In this document: positions 17,713 through 26,661 of the stretch, piece by piece
Layout: each line of letters opens with the position of its first letter
Position numbering within the stretch: position 1 is the stretch's first letter
Assembly (NCBI RefSeq): GCF_013072695.1
Contig: NZ_LXUK01000022.1
Coordinates: 62,729 to 126,728 of the forward strand
From: Acinetobacter sp. Ac_5812
Lineage (GTDB): Bacteria > Pseudomonadota > Gammaproteobacteria > Pseudomonadales > Moraxellaceae
DNA: 64,000 bases
Reading direction: 5' to 3'
The notes under the pieces: generated by a model
The model's input: the letters and a program-made list of their open reading frames with translations, nothing else
Told to the model about the DNA's origin: nothing
The model's database searches: none
Translations under genes and position numbers: made by a program

Positions 17713-18792
17713 ATGAAAAACAAGTCAGGTATTAGTAAACAGCTCTTTATTGCATTAAGTATTGTGAACTTGAGCGTAACGCTTTTTTCTGTGTTGTTAG
17801 GCTATTTTATTTACAACTATGCCATTGATGTGGGGTGGATTACCTTAAGCTCTTTGCAGGAAGATTGGACAGAATTCCATTTTGTCGATTGGATTTGGCT
17901 TTCTACAGTGGTTTTTTGTGGTGCTGTTATTTCTTTAATTATTGGGATGTTTCTGGCACAACGCTTTATTAAGCCGATTAATTTCTTGGCTGAAGCTGCA
18001 AAAAAAATCAGTCAAGGCGACCTTTCTGCAAGGGCAGATGATAGCCAGATTCATTCCACTGAAATTGCTGAGTTGATGCATCATTTTAATGACATGGCAC
18101 AGCAGTTGGAAAGCTCGGTCGAAAATGCTCAAGTCTGGAATGCCGCGATTGCCCACGAACTCAGAACACCCATCACTATTTTGCAAGGGCGCTTACAAGG
18201 TATTTTAGATGGCGTGTTTAAACCCGACGAAGCTTTATTTAAAAGCCTGCTTAATCAGGTTGAGGGTTTATCGCATTTGGTCGAAGATCTACGTACTTTG
18301 AGTTTAGTTGAAAATCAGCAACTCAGATTAAATTATGAAAAGATTGATTTTAAATTGCATGCGGAAAAAGTTTTAAAACTGTTTGAAGATCGCTTGGTAA
18401 AAGCTCAAATTATCCCAGTACTGGATGTCAGGGCCGCATTGATTAGCTGTGATCGTCGTCGTCTTGAACAAGTACTGATTGCTCTGATCGAAAATGCAAT
18501 TCGCTATGCAAATGCAGGAGCACTTAAAATATCTACGCAGTGGGTGGCAGATGATTGGGTGTTGAAAATTGAGGATCAGGGGCCAGGCATTGCCCCCGAA
18601 TATCAACAAGACCTATTTGATCCTTTTTTCAGATTGGAACAGTCTAGAAATAAAGAATTTGGCGGGACCGGTTTAGGTTTAGCCGTTGTGCATGCGATTG
18701 TGGTTGCGCATAAAGGGACGATTGAATATAGCAATCCGAATCACAATAGTGTGTTTACGATCAAGCTACCCGATAATTCTTCACCTTTTTGA
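17713..18792 (+). CDS. adeS: Sensor histidine kinase AdeS
   Basis: This 359-residue inner-membrane kinase is the partner of AdeR. Two membrane helices lie at about 10-35 and 62-85 and bound a short periplasmic loop (about 36-60). A HAMP domain (about 86-138) contains the RFIKPINFLAEAAKKISQGD stretch. The dimerisation/phosphoacceptor motif AHELRTPIT has H148, matching H149 of A. baumannii AdeS, and T152, matching its mutation-prone T153. The ATPase domain has the N-box ENAIRYA, the G1 box EDQGPGIAP and the G2 box GGTGLGLAV. All key residues are wild-type, so regulated rather than constitutive pump expression is predicted. It starts 44 bases after adeR. Confidence 0.95.
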   Translation: MKNKSGISKQLFIALSIVNLSVTLFSVLLGYFIYNYAIDVGWITLSSLQEDWTEFHFVDWIWLSTVVFCGAVISLIIGMFLAQRFIKPINFLAEAAKKISQGDLSARADDSQIHSTEIAELMHHFNDMAQQLESSVENAQVWNAAIAHELRTPITILQGRLQGILDGVFKPDEALFKSLLNQVEGLSHLVEDLRTLSLVENQQLRLNYEKIDFKLHAEKVLKLFEDRLVKAQIIPVLDVRAALISCDRRRLEQVLIALIENAIRYANAGALKISTQWVADDWVLKIEDQGPGIAPEYQQDLFDPFFRLEQSRNKEFGGTGLGLAVVHAIVVAHKGTIEYSNPNHNSVFTIKLPDNSSPF

Positions 18793-18972
18793 TTTTGTGA
18801 ATTTCTATAATTTGACTGTTTTGATATACATAAAAAAGACTAAATTAATCAAAAAATCTTGGTTGGGTTAGTTGTATCTCTTGAATATATTAAAAGTATA
18901 GTCTGAAATTTTGTTAATGTTTTTTAATAAAATTCAAAAATTTATTTATAAGAAGAATTTGTAGGAAAGAAA

Positions 18973-19905
18973 ATGACCGTACTCACACAACTTTCAGCCG
19001 CGATCGAAAGTGCACCGCGTTGGCATGAATACAAGAAGCATAGTTTAGATAACGTGCAAATCACACCCATCGAAGGCGCATTGGGGGCGATTGTGACAGG
19101 GTTGGATGCAAGTAAACCTCAAAGCGGGGAAGTGATCCTCAAGCTGAAAAAGGCATTGCATGAACATTTAATTCTGGTTTTCAAGTCACAAGACTTGGAA
19201 GACAATGATTTACTGGCCTTTGCCAGTTATTTTGGCGGGATTTTCCGTCCACCAACAGATGTCCCTGTATTGGCAACACGTAATGATACCAACGCACCGC
19301 CTGATATTGTACCCGTATCCAATGCGGTTGGAGAAGGCGATTATACAGGTCATGGCGAACTCACCCCACATAGTGACCATCACTGGACACCACAGCCTTC
19401 TAGTGGATCTTTGCTTTACGCAATTGAACTTCCGAAAGATGGTGGCGCAACCAGTTGGTATAATACTGTTCAGGCCTATGCAGACCTAGATCAGGAAACC
19501 AAAGATGAAATCGAAGGGTTGCAGTTGATTACGTATAATCCATTTTTACGCTTGAAGGATAAAAGCTCGATTCCAAAGTATCGCTTTTCTGATCAACCGA
19601 TATTAGGCGCTGCATTTCCGCATCCATTGGTTCGTACGCATTCTGAAAGTGGTCGTCGTGGTATTTATCTGGATGCTCAGACCGAAGTTGAGGTCGTAGG
19701 CTATGACGATCAAAAGGGTGCTGCACTGATCGAACGCTTAAGAGCCCATATTGTACAACCTCAATATCGTTATGAACACCACTGGGAAATTGGGGATATT
19801 GTCTATTGGGATAATCAGTTGACCTTGCATTCACGAACAGCCTTTCCTGCCGAGCAACGTCGTTTACTGAAACGTGTCAGCTTGGCAGGTGCAAGACCAT
19901 TCTAA
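18973..19905 (+). CDS. TauD/TfdA-family 2-oxoglutarate/Fe(II)-dependent dioxygenase, 310 aa
   Basis: The iron-binding facial triad is visible as H133-x-D135 in LTPHSDHHWTP and H286 in NQLTLHSRTAF, with downstream arginines (RRLLKRVSLAG) for 2-oxoglutarate. The N-terminal part (VQITPIEGALGAIVTGLDAS, then LHEHLILVFKSQDL) is typical of TauD/TfdA enzymes. The family hydroxylates sulfonates, aryloxyacetates or other carboxylates; the substrate cannot be read from the sequence. TAGGAAAG precedes ATG 18973. It is 180 bases beyond adeS and convergent with the TetR gene. No sulfonate transporter is adjacent, so a role in taurine use is not supported by context. Confidence 0.9.
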   Translation: MTVLTQLSAAIESAPRWHEYKKHSLDNVQITPIEGALGAIVTGLDASKPQSGEVILKLKKALHEHLILVFKSQDLEDNDLLAFASYFGGIFRPPTDVPVLATRNDTNAPPDIVPVSNAVGEGDYTGHGELTPHSDHHWTPQPSSGSLLYAIELPKDGGATSWYNTVQAYADLDQETKDEIEGLQLITYNPFLRLKDKSSIPKYRFSDQPILGAAFPHPLVRTHSESGRRGIYLDAQTEVEVVGYDDQKGAALIERLRAHIVQPQYRYEHHWEIGDIVYWDNQLTLHSRTAFPAEQRRLLKRVSLAGARPF

Positions 19906-19934
19906 AGTTAAATTGAGCCAGTGAAAGCTGGCTT

Positions 19935-20552
19935 TTAATTTCCTGCTTTTGCCAATTCTGCTTCGATATAGCTAATAATCATGGTGCTTAAACCTTTGAC
20001 CATTTCATCAAAGCTGATTTGCGGATTGGGTAAGATCAAATGACGTGCCACATTGAAGATACTGCTATTAATACTGATATAAGCAGTCACGCTGAGATTA
20101 TTGACCATTAGGTAACGAGGGTGGCGAATCATATATTTCATCAAGACCTCCATCAGTGCCATCTCAATTTGACCTATATATTTTTCATATTTGAGTTCTG
20201 TCGCATAGCGTAGGCAGATCAGATAGCGGTCATCATCGCGAGTCAGCAGATCACGGAAGGTATAGAAGATCATTTCAAATAACGGTTCGAGTTCTTGCTC
20301 AATCATGATCGGCGTGAGTTCTTTCACCATATCTAAGACTTCTTTGACAAAAGTTCTGGCCATCGCATCATAAATTTCTTCTTTGTTCTTAAAATATTCG
20401 TACAGTGAGCCAACACTGACCCCTGCAATATCTGCAATATGCCGCGTGGTGGTGCCACTGGTGCCATTTGTTGCAACCGCAATAAAGCCTGCTTCAATAA
20501 TGGTGTCTACAGTGACTTTAGAACGTGACTGACGTGGTTTACGAGTTGCCAT
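19935..20552 (-). CDS. TetR-family transcriptional regulator, 205 aa
   Basis: The N-terminal helix-turn-helix is of TetR type: IIEAGFIAVATNGTSGTTTR, then HIADIAGVSVGSLYEYFKNK, at about residues 18-62. The C-terminal ligand domain (about 70-200) is the variable helical part. It is divergent from the cluster of hydrolases, SDR, monooxygenase and methyltransferase that starts at 21040. One of three AATCCGAACA repeats lies 15 bases upstream of its own start, so autoregulation and repression of the divergent operon are the likely roles. The inducing ligand is probably a lipid-like or ketone substrate of the cluster; this is inference. Confidence 0.9.
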   Translation of the reverse strand: MATRKPRQSRSKVTVDTIIEAGFIAVATNGTSGTTTRHIADIAGVSVGSLYEYFKNKEEIYDAMARTFVKEVLDMVKELTPIMIEQELEPLFEMIFYTFRDLLTRDDDRYLICLRYATELKYEKYIGQIEMALMEVLMKYMIRHPRYLMVNNLSVTAYISINSSIFNVARHLILPNPQISFDEMVKGLSTMIISYIEAELAKAGN

Positions 20553-21039
20553 AAAATCTTATTGTTAAAATCCGAACATAACTTCAGATTAACATGAGGT
20601 TGAAAGCAGGGGAAGTCGGAGTAAATTAATCCGAACAAATAAAATTACATACATTTTAATATTTATATTTTATCTGTAATAAAAATGAGTTTGTGAAGAT
20701 TAATCTTTATTTTGGCTCATGGGATTTATCTTTTAATTTTAAATATATAATTGATAATAAATACAAAAATTAAAATTAAGTTTTACTTATTTCTATTTTA
20801 AAAAATGAATAACGAACCAATTATAGGAAAAATCTATCTGTTAAAACATCGAGAATTACCCGAATTGAATCCGAACATAAGATCGGTTTAAAGTAATTTT
20901 ATATCAAGATCAGGTTCAAAAAAATCTCCCGAATATTTTTTCAGACTTCTCAAATGAGTAGAAAGATGAAAAGAGATGAACCCGATCCAACGCATGTCAA
21001 AGGGCAAATGACGCTCAAGTGAAGTAGGTAGGTGTAGCC
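20553..21039. promoter_or_regulatory. TetR-hydrolase intergenic region with three AATCCGAACA repeats
   Basis: This 487-base AT-rich spacer has no supported gene. It contains the decamer AATCCGAACA three times on the plus strand, beginning at 20568, 20628 and 20868. The second copy is the right half of an inverted repeat, TCGGA (20616-20620) N9 TCCGA (20630-20634). The first lies next to the TetR start and the third about 160 bases before the first hydrolase gene. The repeats are seen; their role as operators of the flanking TetR protein is inferred. Confidence 0.55.
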
Positions 21040-21999
21040 ATGATTAGCAGCACATTAAAGAAAGGTTTAAGTTTATTTAAATCGAACCCAATAACTGAGC
21101 AAATCGATTTTGCGAGTAAAAAAACGATTCCAATTCGTCACTTGGCCATCGGATTTGAAGGCAAAGAAGTTGATCTCTCATTTTATATGAACAATCAATT
21201 CGCTACCATTTTCTTCGCCACGCTTTCAGTATTTTTAACCTATGGTGAAGACTTGGTGATTGAAACAGCACGCCATCATCGCGATCAACTCAAAGATCCG
21301 ATCTTGAGACAGCGTGTGACTTCATTGATTGGTCAGGAAGCCATTCATTCAAAATTACATAATGAATTCAATGATGCAATTGTTGAGCTTGATTATCCTG
21401 TACGACTCTATCGTTTCCTCGGTGAACAGTTCTTTGATCATATTTTCTTGAAATTCCCGCAACCGCTGAAATTGTCATTGATGGCTGGGATCGAACATTT
21501 TACCGCAGTATTGGCGGAATACATGATGGCACATGAGCAAAACTTCTATTTCTCTGATGATGCAAAAACCCGCGCCTTATGGATGTGGCATATGCTTGAA
21601 GAATCAGAGCATAAAGATGTTGCCTATGATGTTTATCAAACACTGAACGGTAATTATGCCTTACGCATTTCAGGCTTTTTGCTTGCTTATTTCACCATTC
21701 TTGGATTGATTCCATTCTCTGCAACCATGGTGCCGATCTTACGTAAGCCACAAGAAATGTTGACCTCCAAATTTTGGAAAGATGCACGACGTGGTGTCAA
21801 GCTGATCTTTAGTCCAAAGGATGGAGTTTTTGGAAGTACCCAAGGTCGTATTTTTGATTATTTACGTACAGATTTCCATCCAAATGATCATGATGCAACA
21901 GCTTATTTTGAATACTACGAAAAGAAACTTTTATCTGAAGGTGGAGCATTGCATCCATTCTTTGTAAAAGAGTTCACACCTAAGGTTCAGGCTGCGTAA
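21040..21999 (+). CDS. PF10118-type metal-dependent hydrolase, first gene of the monooxygenase cluster
   Basis: The 319-residue protein belongs to the same ferritin-like COG3687 family as the gene at 4111. Metal-binding motifs visible in order are GEDLVIETARHHRD, LIGQEAIHSKLHNE, AGIEHFTAVLAEYM and HMLEESEHKDVAYD. A hydrophobic stretch near residues 205-230 (ISGFLLAYFTILGLIPFSA) could sit in the membrane. GTAGGTAGGTG precedes ATG 21040. It is followed by a close paralogue and by SDR, monooxygenase and methyltransferase genes in one direction, which suggests a shared catabolic or lipid-modifying pathway. The activity is unproven; a di-iron oxygenase or desaturase-like reaction fits the metal ligands as well as hydrolysis. 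Confidence 0.86.
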   Translation: MISSTLKKGLSLFKSNPITEQIDFASKKTIPIRHLAIGFEGKEVDLSFYMNNQFATIFFATLSVFLTYGEDLVIETARHHRDQLKDPILRQRVTSLIGQEAIHSKLHNEFNDAIVELDYPVRLYRFLGEQFFDHIFLKFPQPLKLSLMAGIEHFTAVLAEYMMAHEQNFYFSDDAKTRALWMWHMLEESEHKDVAYDVYQTLNGNYALRISGFLLAYFTILGLIPFSATMVPILRKPQEMLTSKFWKDARRGVKLIFSPKDGVFGSTQGRIFDYLRTDFHPNDHDATAYFEYYEKKLLSEGGALHPFFVKEFTPKVQAA

Positions 22000-22170
22000 T
22001 CAGGAATTTTTGAATGATTTAAACAAGTGCAGAAGGAATATGGCTGAGCTTGGCAAAAAAGCTCAATGTCTTATGAGCAGTTTGGTTCTAGTTATATTTT
22101 AATCCTGCACTATGCTGTTTAAATAATCAAAGAGTCTGTGATTCTTCAATCTCTATATGGAGATCAAGCA

Positions 22171-23142
22171 ATGGTCGCTCAAATTATTCGGAATGTCTTT
22201 TCAGACAAAGTTCGTACGCGATATCAGGGGGGTGTGCAGAGTTTAGCCAGCAAATCGCCGATTCCAATTCGTCATTTTGATTTTAAATTCGATCCTGAAA
22301 GTTTGGATCTAAAGTTTTTAATGCAGAAAGAATGGGCGACTGCGTATTTTGCTGCTTTATCGATTTTTCTCACTTATGGTGAGGAATTGGTGATTGAAAC
22401 TGCTCGTTTTCATCGTGATTTTATTGATGACCCTGTCCTAAAGCAAAGATTAACTTCTTTGATTGGACAGGAGGCAATTCATTCTAAATTGCACAATGAA
22501 TATAACGAAATCATGATTCCAAATGATGTTCCCGTAAAACTGTACCGATTTTTAGCAGAGCAGGTATTTAATTATACTTTTTTAAAATTTCCACAGCCAC
22601 TTAAGCTTTCATTGATGGCAGGGATTGAACATTTTACTGCGGTGCTCGCTGAGTTCGGTATGAAGCATGAATATATTTTTCAATATTCTGATGATGAAAA
22701 AGCACGTGCTTTGTGGATGTGGCACATGCTTGAAGAATCTGAACATAAAGATATTGCTTACGATACTTATCAGGTGCTCTCTGGAAATTATTCGTTAAGG
22801 ATTTTTGGCTTTTTTCTAGCGTTTATTACCATAGGAGCCGGTGTTGGAGCTGGTGGTTTATTTTTACCATTTTTACGCCGTCCGAGTAATCTGATTAACC
22901 TACGTTTCTGGAAAGAAGCGGGTGCAAGCTGGTCTGTACTTTTTAATTTAAAAGATGGCATGTTTGGTAGCACATTACCTCATATTTTTGATTACTTACG
23001 TCCAGATTTTCATCCCAATGACCATGATACAACGGCCTATTTGGCGTACTACAAAGAACGTTTATTAAACCCAGAAACAGGTTTATTAAGCCCTTATTTC
23101 CTGAAAGAGTTTGTACCACCTGTACGTGCAGCGACTGCATAA
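22171..23142 (+). CDS. PF10118-type metal-dependent hydrolase, paralogue
   Basis: The 323-residue protein is a close paralogue of the preceding gene. Long stretches are identical or nearly so: LVIETARFHRD, RLTSLIGQEAIHSKLHNEYN, FPQPLKLSLMAGIEHFTAVL and RALWMWHMLEESEHKDIAYD. All predicted metal ligands are kept, so both copies should be active. ATG 22171 is chosen because GGAGAT lies seven bases upstream; the longer frame would use GTG 22138. The pair probably arose by tandem duplication. They lie 171 bases apart, a gap large enough to hold a promoter. The next gene, an SDR, follows after 38 bases. Confidence 0.86.
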   Translation: MVAQIIRNVFSDKVRTRYQGGVQSLASKSPIPIRHFDFKFDPESLDLKFLMQKEWATAYFAALSIFLTYGEELVIETARFHRDFIDDPVLKQRLTSLIGQEAIHSKLHNEYNEIMIPNDVPVKLYRFLAEQVFNYTFLKFPQPLKLSLMAGIEHFTAVLAEFGMKHEYIFQYSDDEKARALWMWHMLEESEHKDIAYDTYQVLSGNYSLRIFGFFLAFITIGAGVGAGGLFLPFLRRPSNLINLRFWKEAGASWSVLFNLKDGMFGSTLPHIFDYLRPDFHPNDHDTTAYLAYYKERLLNPETGLLSPYFLKEFVPPVRAATA

Positions 23143-23180
23143 CTTGGTCCATATCAATACGAGATTATTGGAAAGCAAAG

Positions 23181-24005
23181 ATGAAATTATTTGGGAAAAA
23201 AACCAAGCCGAGCCAAAAAGCATTCGCTGTGGTGACAGGTGCAGGAAGCGGGATTGGTCGTAGTTTTGCACTTGAACTGGCAAAACGTGGCGGCACAGTG
23301 GTGTGTTCGGACATTAACCTTGATGCAGCAAAAGAAACAGTCAGTTTAGTTGAGGCACTTGGAGCCAAAGCCTTTGCAGTGCAATGTGATGTTGCCAAAG
23401 AAGAGCAAGTTAACCAATTGGCTGAGCAGGCTCAACAATTGATGCAGAACCCAGTCACATTGGTGATTAATAATGCAGGGATTGGCCTAGGGGGCAAGTT
23501 TGATGAAATGTCTTCTGAAGACTGGCATTGGTGCATGAATATTAATTTGTGGGGGGTGATCCACGGCTGCCGTGCTTTTGTACCGAAGTTTAAACAACTT
23601 GGTCATGGTGCAATTATCAATGTGGCATCAGCGGCATCTTATACTGCAGCACCAGAAATGACTGTCTATAACGTCTCTAAAGCAGGTGTCCGTGCTCTGT
23701 CAGAAACACTTTCTGCTGAATTGAGAAAACATAACATCAAAGTGAACGTGTTGTGCCCGACCTTAGTACCGACCAACATTATTAAAAATGGCAAAGTCCC
23801 ACATAAAGGGCTGTTGGATTATGCGCTGACCAATTTGGCTTTTACCACCAGTGACAAGGTAGCCAAATTAACTCTGGATCGTTTGGACAAAGGTGAGCTT
23901 TATACCATCCCACAAATCGATGCCAAGTTATTCTGGTTGATGAAACGTACTGCACCGAATTTATATGCCAGATTCTTGGGTACCTCATACCGATTTATGA
24001 AGTAA
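23181..24005 (+). CDS. SDR-family NAD(P)-dependent oxidoreductase, 274 aa
   Basis: This is a classical short-chain dehydrogenase/reductase: the cofactor motif TGAGSGIG (19-26), the acidic CSDINLD after beta-2, NNAGIG after beta-4, and the catalytic Ser-Tyr-Lys set in VASAASYTAAPEMTVYNVSK. The C-terminal ending (LFWLMKRTAPNLYARFLGTS) resembles membrane-associated SDRs that accompany flavin monooxygenases. It probably oxidises an alcohol to the ketone used by the monooxygenase encoded next, or reduces a ketone; the direction is inference. Neighbouring gene spacing (38 bases before, 93 after) fits a single operon. Confidence 0.9.
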   Translation: MKLFGKKTKPSQKAFAVVTGAGSGIGRSFALELAKRGGTVVCSDINLDAAKETVSLVEALGAKAFAVQCDVAKEEQVNQLAEQAQQLMQNPVTLVINNAGIGLGGKFDEMSSEDWHWCMNINLWGVIHGCRAFVPKFKQLGHGAIINVASAASYTAAPEMTVYNVSKAGVRALSETLSAELRKHNIKVNVLCPTLVPTNIIKNGKVPHKGLLDYALTNLAFTTSDKVAKLTLDRLDKGELYTIPQIDAKLFWLMKRTAPNLYARFLGTSYRFMK

Positions 24006-24098
24006 TCACCTCGGATAAAAGATTTTAAATATTGAAATAAGACGAAACTCGATTAGAGACAGGCTTATTTCAGTTGAATGAAGAAAGGATATTTTTAA

Positions 24099-25619
24099 AT
24101 GACAGCTCAAGCAAAAAAATTAAACTCAGCTGAAGGAAAGGCACTACCACAACATATCTATGACACCTTTATTGTGGGTGCAGGTATTTCAGGTATTGCG
24201 ACCGCAATTCGTCTTGATCAAGTGGGTTATAGCAACTACAAGATCATTGAGAAAGCGACACGCGTAGGGGGAACTTGGCGCGAAAATACCTATCCAGGTT
24301 GTGGCTGTGATGTACCATCAGCGTTGTATTCATATTCATTTGCACCCAGTGCCAAATGGAGTCATTTGTTTGCTCGCCAACCTGAGATTTTAAGTTATCT
24401 AGAAGAAGTCAGCGAAAACTTCAATGTCAGCTCAAAAATTGAATTTGGTACAGAGTTGCTGAATGCAGCGTGGGATAAAGAGCGCAATCTGTGGGTGATG
24501 GATACCAATAAAGGTCAAAGCTTGTCCAGAACTGTGGTTTTTGCGACAGGTCCAATTACTGAAGCGCAAATTCCTAAACTTGAAGGCCTAGAAACCTTTA
24601 AGGGCGAAATGTTCCATTCCGCGAAATGGAATCATGATTACGATCTAACTGGCAAGCGTATTGCGGTGATTGGAACAGGGGCTTCTGCGATTCAATTTGT
24701 TCCTCAGATTCAGCCTTTAGCCAAAGAATTGTATGTTTATCAACGTACCGCACCGTGGGTGGTACCAAAGCCAGACACGGATTTAGGTGATGTCAGTAAA
24801 GCCCTGATTGAAAAATTCCCATTGATTCAAAAGACATGGCGTCAAACAGTTGCTCAGTCTTTAAATGCGATCAATTTCGGCTTACGTAATCCAGCCGTGT
24901 TAAAACCTGTGGGCGAATTGGCAAAATTGATTTTACGTTTCCAGATTGAAGATCCTGAATTACGTAAAAACGTAACACCGAACTTTACCATTGGCTGTAA
25001 ACGTCTATTGTTCGCCAACAATTACTATCCAGCATTACAACAACCGAATACCAAACTGATTCCACATGGATTGGTGAAAGTGGAAGGCAATACTGTGGTG
25101 TCTGCTAATGGTGAGCGTCATGAAGTCGATGTGATTATTTGGGGAACAGGCTTCGAAGTATCACATCCACCGATTGGCAAGCGCGTATCAAATGAGAAAG
25201 GTGAATGTCTGAATGATCTGTGGAAGAGCACTTCACCAGAAGCATATCTAGGTACCAGTATTGAAAATGTCCCGAATGCTTTCCTTGTCCTAGGGCCAAA
25301 TGTCTTGGTGTATGATTCATTTATTGGTTTGGCTGAAGCACAACTTGATTATATCGTTGATGGTTTACAGAAAATCAAAGAAAAAGGCATTAGTAAGTTG
25401 AATATTAAGCCTGAAGTGATCAAGCATCATAATGAGCTTGTGCAAAAACATTTGAAAACCACCGTGTTTAACGCGGGTGGATGTAAGAGCTATTACTTAG
25501 ATGCCAATGGCCGTAACTTTGCTGCATGGCCGTGGTCATTGAAAAAGTTAAAGCAACGTTTGAAACGTATGAACTTAAATGATTATCAAGTGACGTATCA
25601 AACTGAAAAAACTAAATAA
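24099..25619 (+). CDS. Flavin-containing / Baeyer-Villiger-type monooxygenase, 506 aa
   Basis: The protein has two Rossmann motifs: GAGISGIATA for FAD (about 27-36) and GTGASAIQFVPQI for NADPH (about 196). The fingerprint FKGEMFHSAKWNHD fits the FxGxxxHxxxW motif of class B monooxygenases. It also has RVGGTWRENTYPGCGCDVPS, typical of Baeyer-Villiger enzymes, and the ATG-type motif WGTGFEVS near the C-terminal third. These enzymes insert oxygen next to a carbonyl to give esters or lactones using FAD, NADPH and O2. AGAAAGGAT precedes ATG 24099. With the SDR upstream, an alcohol-ketone-ester sequence is plausible; the substrate is unknown. Confidence 0.92.
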   Translation: MTAQAKKLNSAEGKALPQHIYDTFIVGAGISGIATAIRLDQVGYSNYKIIEKATRVGGTWRENTYPGCGCDVPSALYSYSFAPSAKWSHLFARQPEILSYLEEVSENFNVSSKIEFGTELLNAAWDKERNLWVMDTNKGQSLSRTVVFATGPITEAQIPKLEGLETFKGEMFHSAKWNHDYDLTGKRIAVIGTGASAIQFVPQIQPLAKELYVYQRTAPWVVPKPDTDLGDVSKALIEKFPLIQKTWRQTVAQSLNAINFGLRNPAVLKPVGELAKLILRFQIEDPELRKNVTPNFTIGCKRLLFANNYYPALQQPNTKLIPHGLVKVEGNTVVSANGERHEVDVIIWGTGFEVSHPPIGKRVSNEKGECLNDLWKSTSPEAYLGTSIENVPNAFLVLGPNVLVYDSFIGLAEAQLDYIVDGLQKIKEKGISKLNIKPEVIKHHNELVQKHLKTTVFNAGGCKSYYLDANGRNFAAWPWSLKKLKQRLKRMNLNDYQVTYQTEKTK

Positions 25620-25714
25620 TTTTTAATTTAGTCATTAATAAGCAGTAAATTTTGTCTAGCGATGGAATTTGCTGCTTATTTTTTGCATGATAGTAATAAA
25701 AAAGGGGAATCAAA

Positions 25715-26587
25715 ATGAAAGAAGGACAAACGAGTCGCACGGCTGAAGCAGCCGCAGCATTACGTGCCAATCATTTTCAAAATGCTGAAAATCCAGTGTT
25801 TTCTGACCCTTTTGCATTTGAGTTAACCAGTGCGGGCTGGAAGAAACTGCTAACCACTTCGTTAACTGTGAAAGTCATGAACTCCGCTGTATTTAACCGT
25901 ACTTTTGGTTTATTGACTGGACAGGTGGTTGGGCGTTCACGTTATGCCGAAGATTTGCTTGAGCAAGCAATCGCGAAGGGGATTCAACAGTATGTGCTCG
26001 TAGGGGCTGGTTTAGATTCTTTTACCCTACGACAGACCCAGAAATACCCACAGTTAAAAATATTTGAAGTGGACCATCCAGATACCCAAGCGGCAAAACA
26101 AAGCAAATTACGCCAATTTGGCGCACTTCCAGCGAATGTTGAATTTGTTGCGATTGATTTTGAAAAAGAATCGATTGCAGATGCTTTAACAAGAAGTACC
26201 TTTAAGCAAGATCAAGCTGCTTTTTTCTCCTGGTTGGGGACGACCCATTATCTTGAACCAGAGACAACGTTAAATACTTTAAATAGTATTAAACAGATAG
26301 CAGCAGAGGGCAGTGAAGTGGTCTTGGACTACTCGGTTGACTATCGAGAGTTGGAGGGCATAGAGCGTTTAGGCACCTTGTTTGTGTCGCAATTTACTCG
26401 GTTTTTAAAAGAACCCTTAAAAGGGCAATTTAGACCAAAGACACTGCATCAGGCAGTAGAGCAAATGGGGTACATCGTTACTGAGGATTTATCAGGTGAT
26501 GGTTTAAGTGAGCGTTATTTTCATGCTCGACCTGATCATATCCGTCATACCATCGCAACGCATATGCTGCACTTGCGATTAATGTGA
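25715..26587 (+). CDS. Class I SAM-dependent methyltransferase of the PF04072 (LCMT-like) family
   Basis: The 290-residue protein matches the leucine carboxyl methyltransferase-like family. It opens with SRTAEAAAALRANHF and has VLVGAGLDSFTLR as the SAM-binding glycine loop, FEVDHPDTQAAKQ with the acidic residue after beta-2, and FFSWLGTTHYLEPE. Such proteins methylate small carboxylates in several pathways; the substrate here is not known. AAAGGGGAAT precedes ATG 25715. It is the last gene of the set that begins at 21040, 95 bases after the monooxygenase, and is followed by an 18-bp-stem terminator. Confidence 0.88.
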   Translation: MKEGQTSRTAEAAAALRANHFQNAENPVFSDPFAFELTSAGWKKLLTTSLTVKVMNSAVFNRTFGLLTGQVVGRSRYAEDLLEQAIAKGIQQYVLVGAGLDSFTLRQTQKYPQLKIFEVDHPDTQAAKQSKLRQFGALPANVEFVAIDFEKESIADALTRSTFKQDQAAFFSWLGTTHYLEPETTLNTLNSIKQIAAEGSEVVLDYSVDYRELEGIERLGTLFVSQFTRFLKEPLKGQFRPKTLHQAVEQMGYIVTEDLSGDGLSERYFHARPDHIRHTIATHMLHLRLM

Positions 26588-26617
26588 GCTTGGTTCAGTA
26601 ATAAATGAATTGATACG

Positions 26618-26659
26618 AAAAACCCCTTAAATTCTAACTTAAGAATTTAAGGGGTTTTT
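26618..26659. terminator. Bidirectional intrinsic terminator
   Basis: The 18-base arms 26618-26635 and 26642-26659 are perfect reverse complements with a six-base loop, with A5 at the left end and T5 at the right end. It ends the methyltransferase transcript on the plus strand and the M48 protease transcript on the minus strand. Confidence 0.92.
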
Positions 26660-26661
26660 GA

